From positions 558,001 through 622,000 of the forward strand of contig CAWEUU010000004.1 in the NCBI GenBank assembly GCA_963812335.1: a stretch of DNA of 64,000 nt. The letters are read 5' to 3'. Positions 34,503-43,691 of the stretch are shown here, piece by piece. This DNA is from VRUE01 sp963812335. GTDB lineage: Bacteria; Actinomycetota; Thermoleophilia; Solirubrobacterales; 70-9. The notes beneath the pieces are model-generated. The model was not told where the DNA came from, ran no database searches, and saw only the letters and a list, made by a program, of their open reading frames with translations. Numbering within the stretch: position 1 is the first letter of the stretch; every line of letters begins with the position of its first letter. Made by a program: the position numbers and the translations under genes.

Positions 34503-36413
34503 GTGGTAGCTTGGCAGCCTCGTGAGCGCCGGTCCGAACCGCTTCCCCCGATCGGCAGCTACGGCTTCCTCTCCGACTGCCACACCAGCGCCCTGGTCTC
34601 CTACGACGGCGCGGTCGAGTGGCTCTGCCTGCCGCGCTTCGATTCGCCCAGCGCCTTCGCGGCGCTGCTCGATCGCGGCGCCGGCCACTTCAGGCTGAAG
34701 CCGCACGGTGTCCTCGTCCCGATCAGCCGCCGCTACGAGCCGGGCACGCTGGTGATCGAGACGACCTGGGTCACCGACACGGGCTGGGTCGTCGTCCATG
34801 ACGCGCTCACGATCGGTGACTGGGTCGAGCAGGAAGGGCCCGGCTCCCGGCCGCGCACCGAGCACGAATCCGACCACTCGCTGCTGCGCACGATGACCTG
34901 CATCGACGGCGAGGCCACGATGGCGATGGAGTGCCTGCCGCGCCTGGAATACGGCGCCGAGGCGGCGAGCTGGAGCGGCGGCCAGCTGGGCGAGGCGCGC
35001 GCTGCCGGCGACGGTATCGAGCTGCACCTGACCAGCGACATGGAGCTCTCGCTCGCCGAAGGCGCGGCGCGCGGCGAGGTCAAGCTGCGCGAAGGCGAGA
35101 CCGCCTTCTGCGCGCTGACCTGGGGCGCCGGCGACCTCGGGGGCCCGCGCAGCGCCCCGGAGGCGCTCGAGCGGCTCGATTCGACCGAAGATTTTTGGCG
35201 CAAATGGCTGCGCGACGGCAAGTTCCCCGACCACCCCTGGCGCGTCCACCTACAGCGCTCGGCGCTGGTCCTGAAGGGGCTGACCTACGCGCCGAGCGGC
35301 GCGATTCTCGCCGCGCCGACCACCTCGCTGCCCGAGGCCCCCGGCGGCGAACGCAACTGGGACTACCGCTTCAGCTGGATCCGCGACTCGACCTTCAGCC
35401 TCTGGGCCCTGCACACGCTCGGCTTCGACCAGGAGGCGCGCGACTTCATGCGCTTCATCGTCACGATCTGCCGCAAGGACCCGCGACTGCAGATCATGTA
35501 CGGGATCGGCGGCGAGAAGGAGCTGACCGAGAGCACCCTCGACCACCTCGAAGGCTACGGCGGGGCACGGCCGGTGCGGGTCGGCAACGGCGCCTTCGAC
35601 CAGCGCCAGAACGATGTCTGGGGCGCCCTGCTCGACTCGATCTACCTGCACGAGAAGGCGCTGAAAGGCGCCGGCGAGCCCTCGGACCGGGCGCTGATCC
35701 GCGCCCAGGTCGAAGCCGCGATCGAGGCCCGGCCCCACCCCGACCAGGGGATCTGGGAGTCGCGCGGCGAGCCGCAGCACTACGTCTCCTCAAAGCTGAT
35801 GATCTGGGTCGCGGTCGACCGTGGCGCTCGCCTCGCCCGCAGCGTCGGCATCGACGACCTGGCCGGCGAGTGGGAAGCGACGGCGGCCGAGATCCACGCC
35901 GAGATCCTCGAGCGCGGCGTCCGCGACGGCGTCTTCCGCCAGCACTACGAGACCGACGCCCTTGACGCCTCGACCCTGCTGATCCCGCTGCTGCGCTTCC
36001 TTCCCCCGGACGACCCGCGGGTGCGCGCGACCGTTGAAGCGATCGCTGATGAGCTGACCGAACACGGCCTCGTCCTCCGTTACAAGGTTGAGGAGACCGA
36101 CGACGGCCTCAGCGGCGAGGAGGGCACCTTCCTGATCTGCTCCTTCTGGCTCGTCTCGGCGCTCTCGGAGATCGGCGAGTCCGCTCGGGCGCGGGAGCTC
36201 TGCGAGCGCCTGCTCGAGTCAGCCGGGTGGCTCGACCTCTACGCCGAGGAGCTCGAGGCGGAAAGCTCCCGCCATCTCGGCAACTTCCCCCAGGCCTTCA
36301 CCCACCTCGCATTGATCAACGCCGTCACGCACGTGATCGCCGACGAGCTGCGCGAGGGCGACGGCGTCACCGCCGTGTTCAGCGAGATGGGCGGCGTCCG
36401 AGACGGGGTTTGA
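34503..36413 (+). CDS. Glycoside hydrolase family 15 protein (trehalase/glucoamylase type)
   Basis: GH15 enzymes hydrolyse alpha-glucosidic bonds; actinobacterial members include trehalases and glucoamylases. The 637-residue protein has an N-terminal beta domain starting PPIGSYGFLSDCHTSALVSY, a linker, and an (alpha/alpha)6 barrel with NWDYRFSWIRDSTFSLWALH near 285 and the general-acid region IWESRGEPQHYVSSKLMIWV, Glu419 being the candidate catalytic acid. No signal peptide is seen, so it is likely cytoplasmic. GTG at 34503 is the last start before conserved sequence. Confidence 0.88.
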   Translation: MVAWQPRERRSEPLPPIGSYGFLSDCHTSALVSYDGAVEWLCLPRFDSPSAFAALLDRGAGHFRLKPHGVLVPISRRYEPGTLVIETTWVTDTGWVVVHDALTIGDWVEQEGPGSRPRTEHESDHSLLRTMTCIDGEATMAMECLPRLEYGAEAASWSGGQLGEARAAGDGIELHLTSDMELSLAEGAARGEVKLREGETAFCALTWGAGDLGGPRSAPEALERLDSTEDFWRKWLRDGKFPDHPWRVHLQRSALVLKGLTYAPSGAILAAPTTSLPEAPGGERNWDYRFSWIRDSTFSLWALHTLGFDQEARDFMRFIVTICRKDPRLQIMYGIGGEKELTESTLDHLEGYGGARPVRVGNGAFDQRQNDVWGALLDSIYLHEKALKGAGEPSDRALIRAQVEAAIEARPHPDQGIWESRGEPQHYVSSKLMIWVAVDRGARLARSVGIDDLAGEWEATAAEIHAEILERGVRDGVFRQHYETDALDASTLLIPLLRFLPPDDPRVRATVEAIADELTEHGLVLRYKVEETDDGLSGEEGTFLICSFWLVSALSEIGESARARELCERLLESAGWLDLYAEELEAESSRHLGNFPQAFTHLALINAVTHVIADELREGDGVTAVFSEMGGVRDGV

Positions 36414-36501
36414 CCCACCCCGGCTGCATGCTGAAACCTGGGTCTTGCCGCCACGCCGCCCTGCGCATGGATGAGCTGTTCGAGTGAGGCGCGAAGTGCG
36501 C

Positions 36502-37770
36502 TCAGCGCCGGCTCGGCCGGAGGTTGCCGAGCACGCCGATGCGAATTCCCAGCCACGGGTAGGTGGCGGTGAAGAAGGTGTTGTCCTGCGGCTGGAGGCC
36601 GATGGCCGAGAGCCAGAGTTGGTAGACGGGGGCATTGGCGATGCCGCCGTGCAGCCGTCGCCAGATGCGGCCGCCCCCGCGTCCCGAGGGCGGCGGGGTG
36701 ATCGTGTCGGTCCACTCGACCACGTTGCCGCCCTGGTCGAGAGTCCCCCAGGGCGAGACAGTGCGGGCCTGGCCGACCGTACCGACACTGCCCTGATAGG
36801 CCTTGGCATAGGCCGTCGGGTCGAAGCCGAACGGGTTGACGTCAGCGCAGGCTTCGGCGCCGACCGCCGCCGGGCACCAGCTTGGCGCCGGCTGTTCGGC
36901 GGCGTGGAAGGTCGCCAGCGGCTGTGTCGCGGAGTTGGTCACGTTGCCGTTCGCCGGGTTGAGCACGGTCGCGCTGGGCGCGGTCGCGTCGCCATCGCCG
37001 AAGACGCCGGGGTTGGTCGGGTACTTCCAGTAGGAGTAGGTGCCGCCGCCGGCGCGGTCGTAGTAGGCGGCCTTGATCCACTCGTTCTGGCTCGGCACGA
37101 CGAAGCCGGTCTTGTGCGTGCGGGTGGCCGCACGCTTGGTCAGCCTGTACATCCCGCCCTCGGTACGCCTCGAGAGGCGGACCCGATAGGTGACGTAGCG
37201 GAAGCCGCCGTTCACGCCGGTGTGCTTGGCGAGCAGCCTGCCGTTGTAGAGCGCGTTGACGAAGCGCGCCGTGCGCAGGAAGTTGGCGAAGCCGTATGGC
37301 TTGCGGGCCCATTCCTGAGAGGCGACGCGGTAGTGCCGTCCCGCCCGGGCCTTGGCGGCGAAGTCGACCTGCCCGAACTTGGGCCAGGCCGAGGAGCTCT
37401 CGGTAGAGCTGTAGAGGCGGTGCCGGTTGCGGCCGAGCGGGTCGACCGTGTTGAGGAACGCCACCCATTGGGCGACGGTGACCTCGAGCTGGCCGATGCC
37501 GTAGCGGTACGGGACGCCGCCGACCTGTTGGCAAGCGGGCATCGACTGGGGCGCTTCCGCGCACGACGCGTAGATCGCGTCGGCAAAAGGAACGATGCCG
37601 ACCGAGGGATTGCCCGGGGCGCCGACCTTGACCGTCTTCAGGGTCAGTACGGCGGGCGCCGGGGAGGCCATGGAGAGCGATGGGCCGGCGAGCGCTCCCA
37701 CCGACACGATCATCAGCGCCGCAAACAGGCGGGTGGACATGACGCGGAACGCTGTGCGGGGGATCGGCAT
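36502..37770 (-). CDS. Secreted SUMF1/FGE-sulfatase-domain protein
   Basis: The protein has a signal peptide (STRLFAALMIVSVGALAG then PSLSMASPAP; an inner ATG at 37740 also fits) and one SUMF1-like domain recognised by YGIGQLEVTVAQWVAFLN, FVVPSQNEWIKAAYYDRAGG and LDQGGNVVEWTDT. True formylglycine-generating enzymes need a reactive Cys pair near the C-terminus. The C-terminal GGRIWRRLHGGIANAP region here has none, so oxidase activity is unlikely. It may be a structural or ligand-binding member. It is convergent with GH15. Confidence 0.75.
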   Translation of the reverse strand: MPIPRTAFRVMSTRLFAALMIVSVGALAGPSLSMASPAPAVLTLKTVKVGAPGNPSVGIVPFADAIYASCAEAPQSMPACQQVGGVPYRYGIGQLEVTVAQWVAFLNTVDPLGRNRHRLYSSTESSSAWPKFGQVDFAAKARAGRHYRVASQEWARKPYGFANFLRTARFVNALYNGRLLAKHTGVNGGFRYVTYRVRLSRRTEGGMYRLTKRAATRTHKTGFVVPSQNEWIKAAYYDRAGGGTYSYWKYPTNPGVFGDGDATAPSATVLNPANGNVTNSATQPLATFHAAEQPAPSWCPAAVGAEACADVNPFGFDPTAYAKAYQGSVGTVGQARTVSPWGTLDQGGNVVEWTDTITPPPSGRGGGRIWRRLHGGIANAPVYQLWLSAIGLQPQDNTFFTATYPWLGIRIGVLGNLRPSRR

Positions 37771-37834
37771 GCTGCCCTATCGGCGCGGGCCGGGCTTTCC
37801 GTTAGCGAAGCGGGTCGAGCCGGCGGCGTGGAAT

Positions 37835-38473
37835 TCAGGGCCGCGGAGTGATCAGCGCTACGGGCACCGAGATGCCGGCGGCGCGGCGCAGCGTTGCGAT
37901 GCGGCGACCCGGCTGGACGGCATCCCGGACCTTGCTGGCCTTCTCCTCCCCGAGCCCGGCCACGGTCGCATCCAGATCCGGCGCGACAAAGGCGAGGCCC
38001 CAGAAAAAGGCCGGCCGGTCGCTGCCGCCGCCGCGCTCGACCGCCTCGGGCGACTCCTGGACGACCTCGAGAATCGTCGGGCCGAGCCGGAAGAAGGCCT
38101 GGCGCGGGGCACCCGCCGGCGTCGGCTGCTCGCGGATCCGCCTCAAGTCGAGTCCCACCGCCTGCAACGCGTCGACGGTCCGCTCGAGCGCCGGCGTGAT
38201 CGCGACGACGTGGTCGAGCCCGGCGACCCTGTTCGGGTGCATCGGCGACTCGCCGGGCGGCTCACGCTTCGAGGATGTGGTGGGCAGCCCGTCCAGGTCG
38301 GTCGCCTCGAGCCCGCGCACCGACCAGCCGGCAATCCCCTTCCCCGCACCGGTTCCCGCCAGGCGAACCCGCACCTCGCCGAAAACGCAGGTATCGCCGT
38401 CGACCGCAAACCCCAGTGCCGCCCAGGCCGCAGGAGAGTCGGCAAGTGTGAGCTCGTCGACCGTGGGCGTCAT
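37835..38473 (-). CDS. Glyoxalase/VOC-superfamily protein
   Basis: The 212-residue protein has a VOC module from about 80 (VAGLDHVVAITPALERTVDA, TILEVVQESP, FFWGLAFVAPDLDATVAGL), whose first histidine and second-strand glutamate are the usual metal ligands. The first 75 residues may be a degenerate first module, since VOC folds pair two. The substrate is unknown. The product ends ALITPRP. It is a monocistronic-looking minus-strand gene 65 bases after the SUMF1-like gene. Confidence 0.72.
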   Translation of the reverse strand: MTPTVDELTLADSPAAWAALGFAVDGDTCVFGEVRVRLAGTGAGKGIAGWSVRGLEATDLDGLPTTSSKREPPGESPMHPNRVAGLDHVVAITPALERTVDALQAVGLDLRRIREQPTPAGAPRQAFFRLGPTILEVVQESPEAVERGGGSDRPAFFWGLAFVAPDLDATVAGLGEEKASKVRDAVQPGRRIATLRRAAGISVPVALITPRP

Positions 38474-38521
38474 CGGCCAACGGTAGCCATAACGAGACGG
38501 AGGCCGGTGAATTTGCGCCGC

Positions 38522-39274
38522 TCAGACGATCGCGGCGAGGATGGCGCCGGTTGCGTAGGCGAGCAGCGCGGCGGCGCCGCCGATGATCAGTGTCTCCAGG
38601 CCGGCACGCCACCAGGCCTGCTCAACGAAGCGGGCCTTGAGGCTGCCGACGGCGAAGAAGGCGACGCCGGTCATCGCTGCGCTCCAGGCGAAGGCGTGCG
38701 CGAGGCCGTCGGCGGCGATCGCGTCGGCCGCGAAAGCGATCAGCGGCAGCGAGCCGACCGCGAGGAAGGCAAGGAAGGTGGTCCCCCCGGCCCGCAGCGG
38801 CTTCGGCCTGACGCCGCCCAGGCCGAGCTCCTCGTTCAGCATCGTGCTGACCCAGAGGTCGCGGTCGGCGGTGATCACCTCGACCACGCGCTCCAGATCC
38901 GCGCCCTCGAAGCCCTTGGCAGCGAAGATCTGGCGGATCTCCTCGCGCTCGCCCTCGGGGATCGTGCTGACCTGGCGTTCCTCGTCGAGTCTCGCCCGCT
39001 CGATCTGCTGGCGCTCCGCGCGCAGGCCGAGGAAGTTGCTCACCGCCATGCTGAACCCGTCAGCGATCAGGTTGGCGCCGCCGAGGATCAGCAGGACGCT
39101 GGCGCTCAGATCGGCTCCCTGGACCCCGGCCACGACCGCGAACGTGGTCACCGCCCCGTCGATCGCGCCGTAGATGAAGTCGCGCAGGTAGCTGATCGAG
39201 CGCGGTGCGCCGAGCCTGCGCCGCACAGCGTCGGGCGAGTGTTCGGAGGCGAGACTCAGCTCGGAGGGCTTCAT
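38522..39274 (-). CDS. VIT1/CCC1-family Fe2+/Mn2+ transporter
   Basis: VIT1/CCC1 proteins move iron or manganese across membranes. The 250-residue protein opens RSISYLRDFIYGAIDGAVTT, the signature first helix with the metal-path aspartates, and has five helices: two before and three after a cytoplasmic helical hairpin (about 90-160, rich in Glu and Arg) typical of the metal-binding domain. The start MKPSELSLASEH at 39274 is chosen over an upstream frame in noncoding bases. Confidence 0.88.
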   Translation of the reverse strand: MKPSELSLASEHSPDAVRRRLGAPRSISYLRDFIYGAIDGAVTTFAVVAGVQGADLSASVLLILGGANLIADGFSMAVSNFLGLRAERQQIERARLDEERQVSTIPEGEREEIRQIFAAKGFEGADLERVVEVITADRDLWVSTMLNEELGLGGVRPKPLRAGGTTFLAFLAVGSLPLIAFAADAIAADGLAHAFAWSAAMTGVAFFAVGSLKARFVEQAWWRAGLETLIIGGAAALLAYATGAILAAIV

Positions 39275-39326
39275 ATGCGGCTCAAACCATTGCACCCCGC
39301 GGCGCGGAATCCGCGGCCCGCGGCCC

Positions 39327-39890
39327 CTAGGAGGCCGAGCCGGCCTGCGACGACGGCGCGCCGTCCACGGTGTAGTCGAAACCGCCGTCAAGGTCGGTCA
39401 GCTTCAGCGTCACGCCGCGGCTGGAGTCGTTCTTGTCGGTCGCCTCGCAGTGCACGGTCGTACCGGTCTCCACCTCGACCTCGACCGGGCAGCGCACCTC
39501 GGCGATCCCGACGCCTTCTGCTTCGAGCGAGCGCCGCAGGGCGCGCTCGTAGAGGACACCGGGGGCGACCGCTTCGACCACACGCCAGTTGTAATCGAAC
39601 CCGTCGCCGTCGGTGTCGGTCACCTTGCCGGCGATCTCGAGCTGGACGCTACGGGCGTTGCGGCCCGAGCAGCTGAACCGCGCACCGACTTCGGACTCAA
39701 CGCCTTCGCAGGTCAGCCGCGGCAACTCGATCTCGGTGCGGTCGGCGTAGCCGCCCTGGATTTCCTCGGCGATTTCCTCGCCCGAGGCTTCGGAGTCGCC
39801 GACGCTGAACTCGGCCGAACACCCCTCCAGGACGAGGCCGACCGCGAGCAGCGCCGCCAAGAGCACGGCTGAGACAGGACTGAGTCGCAT
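39327..39890 (-). CDS. Lipoprotein with DUF4333-like domains
   Basis: The 187-residue protein has a lipoprotein signal peptide with lipobox LEGC (Cys23), so it is probably anchored to the outer face of the membrane. Two similar modules follow, each with one Cys pair: IELPRLTCEGVESEVGARFS then C, and IAEVRCPVEVEVETGTTVHC. This disulfide-linked beta pattern is that of DUF4333. Function is unknown. It is divergent from the plus-strand gene at 39946. Confidence 0.75.
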   Translation of the reverse strand: MRLSPVSAVLLAALLAVGLVLEGCSAEFSVGDSEASGEEIAEEIQGGYADRTEIELPRLTCEGVESEVGARFSCSGRNARSVQLEIAGKVTDTDGDGFDYNWRVVEAVAPGVLYERALRRSLEAEGVGIAEVRCPVEVEVETGTTVHCEATDKNDSSRGVTLKLTDLDGGFDYTVDGAPSSQAGSAS

Positions 39891-39945
39891 CGTCGGAAGG
39901 TTATGCGGAACGCCGGACCCGACGGGAAAGCGCGAGTATGCACGC

Positions 39946-40200
39946 GTGCCCCAACCGCGCCGCACGAAGAAACGCGCCGAGCGCCAGGATCACGGCTGGG
40001 TCATCTCCTTCGGCTGCAAATCCGAGGGCAAGCTGATGCGGCTCAAGGTCGACGCCGACCCGGCCGCGGATACCTCGCCGATCGAAGTCCCCTGCCCCTG
40101 CGGCGAGACCCACCGCGTGATCGTCTCTCCCTTCCGCCGCCGCCGCGCCGCCGACGAGCCGTTCGACCTCGAGGTCAAATCGCTCGACGAGCTGCGCTGA
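39946..40200 (+). CDS. Small basic protein with CPCG motif
   Basis: The 84-residue frame starts at a GTG and encodes a basic N-terminus (PQPRRTKKRAERQDHGW), a middle beta region with one Cys (ISFGCKSEGKLMRLKVD) and a CPCG motif (PIEVPCPCGETHRVIVSPFR) that may be half of a zinc ribbon. I do not recognise the family. Codon third positions are mostly G or C as in neighbouring real genes. It is convergent with the SulP gene, with four bases between stops. Confidence 0.6.
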   Translation: MPQPRRTKKRAERQDHGWVISFGCKSEGKLMRLKVDADPAADTSPIEVPCPCGETHRVIVSPFRRRRAADEPFDLEVKSLDELR

Positions 40201-40204
40201 GCGG

Positions 40205-41695
40205 TCACCCGGCCGATACTGGCAGCTGCCCGGAGAGGCTCGCGTGTAGCTCCTCGCTGCGTCTGTTGAGGCCGGTGATCTCGACCTCGACGCCATGGCG
40301 AGCGTAGTGGGTTTCGATCGCGTCCAGCGCCGCCACGGCGGAGGCGTCCCAGATGTGGGCGCGGGAGAGGTCGACAATCACCCGCGGCGGATCGCCCGGG
40401 AAGTCGAAGGAGTCGATGAACTCCTGGTCGGAGGCGAAGAAGAGCTCGCCCGTCACCGAGTAGATGCAGGTGGCGCCGTCGGGGTCGAGCACCCTGTCGA
40501 CGTCGACCAGGTGGGCGACGCGGCGGGCGAACAGCGCCATCGCGGTGAGCACGCCGAGGCCAACGCCGATCGCCAGGTTGTCGGTCGCAACGGTGCCGGC
40601 GACGGTGACGAGCATGACCACGGTCTCACCGGTGGGCATCCGCTTGAGCGTCGACGGAGCGATGCTGTGCCAGTCGAAGGTTGAGACCGAGACGAGGATC
40701 ATCACCGCGACCAGGGCCGCCATCGGAATCACGGCGACGATGCCGCCGAGACCGACGACAAGGATCAGCAGGAACGCTCCCGCGGCAAACGTCGAAAGTC
40801 GGGTCCGGGCGCCCGAGGCCTTCACGTTGATCATCGTCTGGCCGATCATCGCGCAGCCGGCCATGCCGCCGAAAAAGCCGGTGACGACGTTGGCGATCCC
40901 CTGGCCGCGGGCCTCCCGTTCGTGGTCCGAGCGGGTCTCGGTGATGTCGTCGACGAGCTTCGCGGTCATCAGCGACTCCAGGAGCCCGACCACCGCCAGG
41001 GTGAGCGAATACGGGGCGACGATCGCCAACGTCCCGAACGAGAGCGGGACCGCGGGGATGCCGAGGATCGGCAGCGAATCGGGCAGGGCGCCCTCCTCGC
41101 CGACGGTTGGCACGTGGAGCCCGCCGAAGACTGCGGCCAGCGTCAGCACGACGATCGCGACGAGGGGCGCCGGGATCGCTTCGGTCAGCCGCGGCACGAG
41201 GAAGATCAGGCCCAGGCCCCCGACGACGAGCAGCAGGCCAAGGCCGCCGCCCGCGACGAGATGGGGCACCTGGGCGAGGAAGATCAGGATCGCCAGCGCG
41301 TTGACGAAGCCCGTCATCACCGAGCGCGGCACGAAGCGCATTAGTTTCGGGACACCGAGCAGCCCCAGCGTGACCTGAATGAAGCCGGCCAGGATCGTCG
41401 CCGCCAACAGGTACTCCACCCCGTGCTCCTTGACCAGGCCGACGACGACCAGCGCCATCGCCCCCGTGGCGGCGGAGATCATCGCCGGACGACCGCCCAC
41501 GATCGCGATCGTGACGGCCAGCGTGAAGGAGGCGAATAGGCCGACCCGCGGGTCGACCCCGGCGATGATCGAGAAGGAGATCGCCTCGGGGATCAGGGCG
41601 AGGGCGACGACGAGCCCGGCGAGCAGCTCAACCCGCAGCAGCTTGGCCGACGGCAGCCTCAGGCGAGCGGGCATGTTGACGAATAGTTGCGGCAT
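40205..41695 (-). CDS. SulP-family anion transporter with STAS domain
   Basis: SulP proteins carry sulfate, bicarbonate or related anions. The 496-residue protein has about ten to twelve membrane helices beginning LLAGLVVALALIPEAISFSI, the family GMAGCAMIGQTMINVKASGA loop, and a C-terminal STAS domain (about 395-490; VIVDLSRAHIWDASAVAALD). The ATG at 41695 (MPQLFVNMPARL) is preferred. The longer frame to 41791 reads noncoding sequence. Confidence 0.9.
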   Translation of the reverse strand: MPQLFVNMPARLRLPSAKLLRVELLAGLVVALALIPEAISFSIIAGVDPRVGLFASFTLAVTIAIVGGRPAMISAATGAMALVVVGLVKEHGVEYLLAATILAGFIQVTLGLLGVPKLMRFVPRSVMTGFVNALAILIFLAQVPHLVAGGGLGLLLVVGGLGLIFLVPRLTEAIPAPLVAIVVLTLAAVFGGLHVPTVGEEGALPDSLPILGIPAVPLSFGTLAIVAPYSLTLAVVGLLESLMTAKLVDDITETRSDHEREARGQGIANVVTGFFGGMAGCAMIGQTMINVKASGARTRLSTFAAGAFLLILVVGLGGIVAVIPMAALVAVMILVSVSTFDWHSIAPSTLKRMPTGETVVMLVTVAGTVATDNLAIGVGLGVLTAMALFARRVAHLVDVDRVLDPDGATCIYSVTGELFFASDQEFIDSFDFPGDPPRVIVDLSRAHIWDASAVAALDAIETHYARHGVEVEITGLNRRSEELHASLSGQLPVSAG

Positions 41696-41860
41696 CGGTG
41701 CGGGTCCTGTGGGTGCTGCCGAGGTCAGCTGCTCCTCAGCACACGACCGCCCGGAGGCGGCGCTGCCACAAGATGCGCTCTGACTGCTCACTGATCGACC
41801 GGCCAGGTGCCTCGTCGACCATCGCCTTGAACGGCGTACGACAAGCCTACATCAACTAGG

Positions 41861-41934
41861 GGTGGACGACCGGATTCGAACCGGCGACCGCCTGGATCAC
41901 AACCAGGAGCTCTACCAGCTGAGCTACGTCCACC
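41861..41934 (-). tRNA. tRNA-His (anticodon GTG)
   Basis: The minus strand gives acceptor GTGGACG/CGTCCAC with the extra 5' G (position -1) opposite C73, the mark of tRNA-His. The D stem is GCTC/GAGC, the anticodon stem CCTGG/CCAGG with loop TTGTGAT (anticodon GTG), and the T arm GCCGG-TTCGAAT-CCGGT. CCA is not encoded as such. It lies between the SulP gene and the amidotransferase gene. Confidence 0.95.
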
Positions 41935-41979
41935 GCGTCGGTCCAATCTAGCGCGCTTGCTGGGCGTTTTGGCGGGCGG

Positions 41980-42702
41980 TCAGGTTGAGCGGCCGGTGGC
42001 GACCAGGGCGGCGAAGGCCTGAAAGCCCGGGGTCGAGCGGGCGATCAGCTCGGCCTCAGCCACGTCCGCCCCATACCGCAGCGCGCCGGCCGCACTGGGG
42101 CCGAGTGCGCCATGAGCCTCGGCGAGCATGGTCGGCTCTTCCAGCCAAGCATCCACCAGGGCCACATCGGCCTCGGGATGGAAGAGGACACCCCACGCAT
42201 TGCCGTGGCGGAAGGCCTGCAGCGGGGTTGCCTCGGAGGAGGCCAGCGGCGTGGCGCCGGCCGGCAGGTCGAAGACATCGCCGTGCCAGTGCAGGACCGA
42301 CGTCCGCGGGGCGAGGGCGCCGAGCACCGGGTCGTCCGGGTCGCGGACCTGAACCGGCGCGAAACCGATCTCCGCACCGTCCCCCGGCCGCACTGCCGCC
42401 CCAAGCGCCCGGGCCAGCAGCTGCGCGCCGAGGCAGATTCCCAGCACGGGCATCCCGAGGCCCACTGCCTCCGCCAGCCAGGCGCGCTCCTCCGCGAGCT
42501 GCGGGTAGCGCTCGGCTTCGTCGACGTTCATCGGGCCGCCCATGACGACCGCCCCCGAGACCGCCGCATGGTTCGGCAGTGCACCCCCGGACAGCGGTTC
42601 CACAGTCCGCACCTCCAGCCGCTCACAGGCGTCGAGAATGCGGTGCGGCGGCTCCCACCGCACATGCTGGATCGCCAGCAGGGTCGGCGGGGCGGAGCTC
42701 AT
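41980..42702 (-). CDS. Class I glutamine amidotransferase-like protein
   Basis: Class I glutamine amidotransferases use a Cys-His-Glu triad to release ammonia. The 240-residue protein has the nucleophile elbow GICLGAQ (Cys90), and GVLFHPEADVAL with His175 and Glu177. It stands alone without a synthase domain, as in the GMP-synthase-like group that acts on small amides or gamma-glutamyl compounds. The substrate is not evident. It follows tRNA-His on the same strand. Confidence 0.85.
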   Translation of the reverse strand: MSSAPPTLLAIQHVRWEPPHRILDACERLEVRTVEPLSGGALPNHAAVSGAVVMGGPMNVDEAERYPQLAEERAWLAEAVGLGMPVLGICLGAQLLARALGAAVRPGDGAEIGFAPVQVRDPDDPVLGALAPRTSVLHWHGDVFDLPAGATPLASSEATPLQAFRHGNAWGVLFHPEADVALVDAWLEEPTMLAEAHGALGPSAAGALRYGADVAEAELIARSTPGFQAFAALVATGRST

Positions 42703-42733
42703 CGCCGCAGGCTAACCGCGCTACCGTGGGGCC

Positions 42734-42994
42734 GTGGCTCGACCAGGCGGGATCGGAATCTTTCAGCCCGGGCGACCCTTGCTCGGATCCGATGGCGCCA
42801 AGGCCAGGGGCGCGATGGCGATCGGGGCGCTGGCGATCGGGGGCGCGGCGGTCGGCGGCTTTGCGATCGGGCGGCTCAGCGTCGGGCGCTTGGCGATCAG
42901 CCGTGCGGCTATCGGGCGGCTGAAGATCGGCGAGCTCGAGGTCGACACGCTGCGCGTGCATGACCACGTGTCCAAATCTCCGGACGTGCCTTGA
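42734..42994 (+). CDS. Small pentad-repeat protein
   Basis: From residue 29 to 73 the 86-residue protein is made of nine tandem five-residue units of the form x-[I/V]-[G/S/D]-x-[L/A/F], for example AIGRL, SVGRL, AIGRL, KIGEL and EVDTL. The period and the hydrophobic last position recall pentapeptide-repeat beta helices, although the usual A-D/N-L-x-x consensus is not kept. It would form a slender hydrophobic coil. The units are also visible in DNA as a 15-base repeat around GCGATCGGGCGGCTC. Function is unknown. GTG start at 42734. Confidence 0.6.
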   Translation: MARPGGIGIFQPGRPLLGSDGAKARGAMAIGALAIGGAAVGGFAIGRLSVGRLAISRAAIGRLKIGELEVDTLRVHDHVSKSPDVP

Positions 42995-43068
42995 ACCGGC
43001 TGAAGCGGATCCCAGGGCGCGCCTGCCGGGTCGTGCGCAGCGCCGCCCGCCCCCACGTCTGCTGAAGC

Positions 43069-43665
43069 TCAGCCGCCGCCGAGCACGATGAGGCGAAACT
43101 CAGAACGCAGGCGCGACTCCAACTCCGCTGCGGCAGCCGAGTGGTCGTCGCCGTCCTCGCTGACAAGCACGACCTCGCTCGCGGCGAAGCTCTGCAGCTG
43201 GTCTTCGACCGCCTGCACAACGTCCTCGTCGCCGACCCGGGCCTCGGCGACGACGCCGGCCTTCGCCAGCCCCGCGACGGTGGCGACGAGGTTGTGCTGT
43301 GCCGCCTCGCGGGCGGCCTCGATGTCGGAGGCCCAGCGGTCGAGGAAGCCGATCTCGGCCGGCGAGAGGACGAGGACATCCGCCCTGGCGCGGCTGCCGT
43401 CAAGCCCCGCTTCGGCAAGCAGAAGCCGCACGTCCGCCGGCTCCTCCACGGAGCAGGTGAGCACAAGCAACACGTGGCGTGCGTCGTCCTCGGCCGGCGC
43501 GACGCCGATCGGCCCGAGCGGACGCTGCCGGGCCGCGATGACGACGACCGCCGCCGCGACCAGGGCGCCCGAAGCGACCCCCGCGGCAGCGCCGCCGAGC
43601 GCGAACGCGATCGCGATCGGGACCGCCAGCCCGGCGACAATCAGGGGCAGCTTCCATGACGCCAT
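43069..43665 (-). CDS. Membrane-anchored UspA-like protein
   Basis: The 198-residue protein has two N-terminal membrane helices (about 5-45) and a soluble domain (about 62-198) with alternating hydrophobic strands and helices like universal stress proteins: ARHVLLVLTCSVEEPADVRL starts it and SEFRLIVLGGG ends it. The ATP-binding G-x2-G-x9-G-S/T motif of true UspA is not clear, so nucleotide binding is doubtful. It is between the photolyase block and the pentad-repeat gene. Confidence 0.6.
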   Translation of the reverse strand: MASWKLPLIVAGLAVPIAIAFALGGAAAGVASGALVAAAVVVIAARQRPLGPIGVAPAEDDARHVLLVLTCSVEEPADVRLLLAEAGLDGSRARADVLVLSPAEIGFLDRWASDIEAAREAAQHNLVATVAGLAKAGVVAEARVGDEDVVQAVEDQLQSFAASEVVLVSEDGDDHSAAAAELESRLRSEFRLIVLGGG

Positions 43666-43691
43666 TGCCCCGGATTGTCGCCTGAGAGCGG

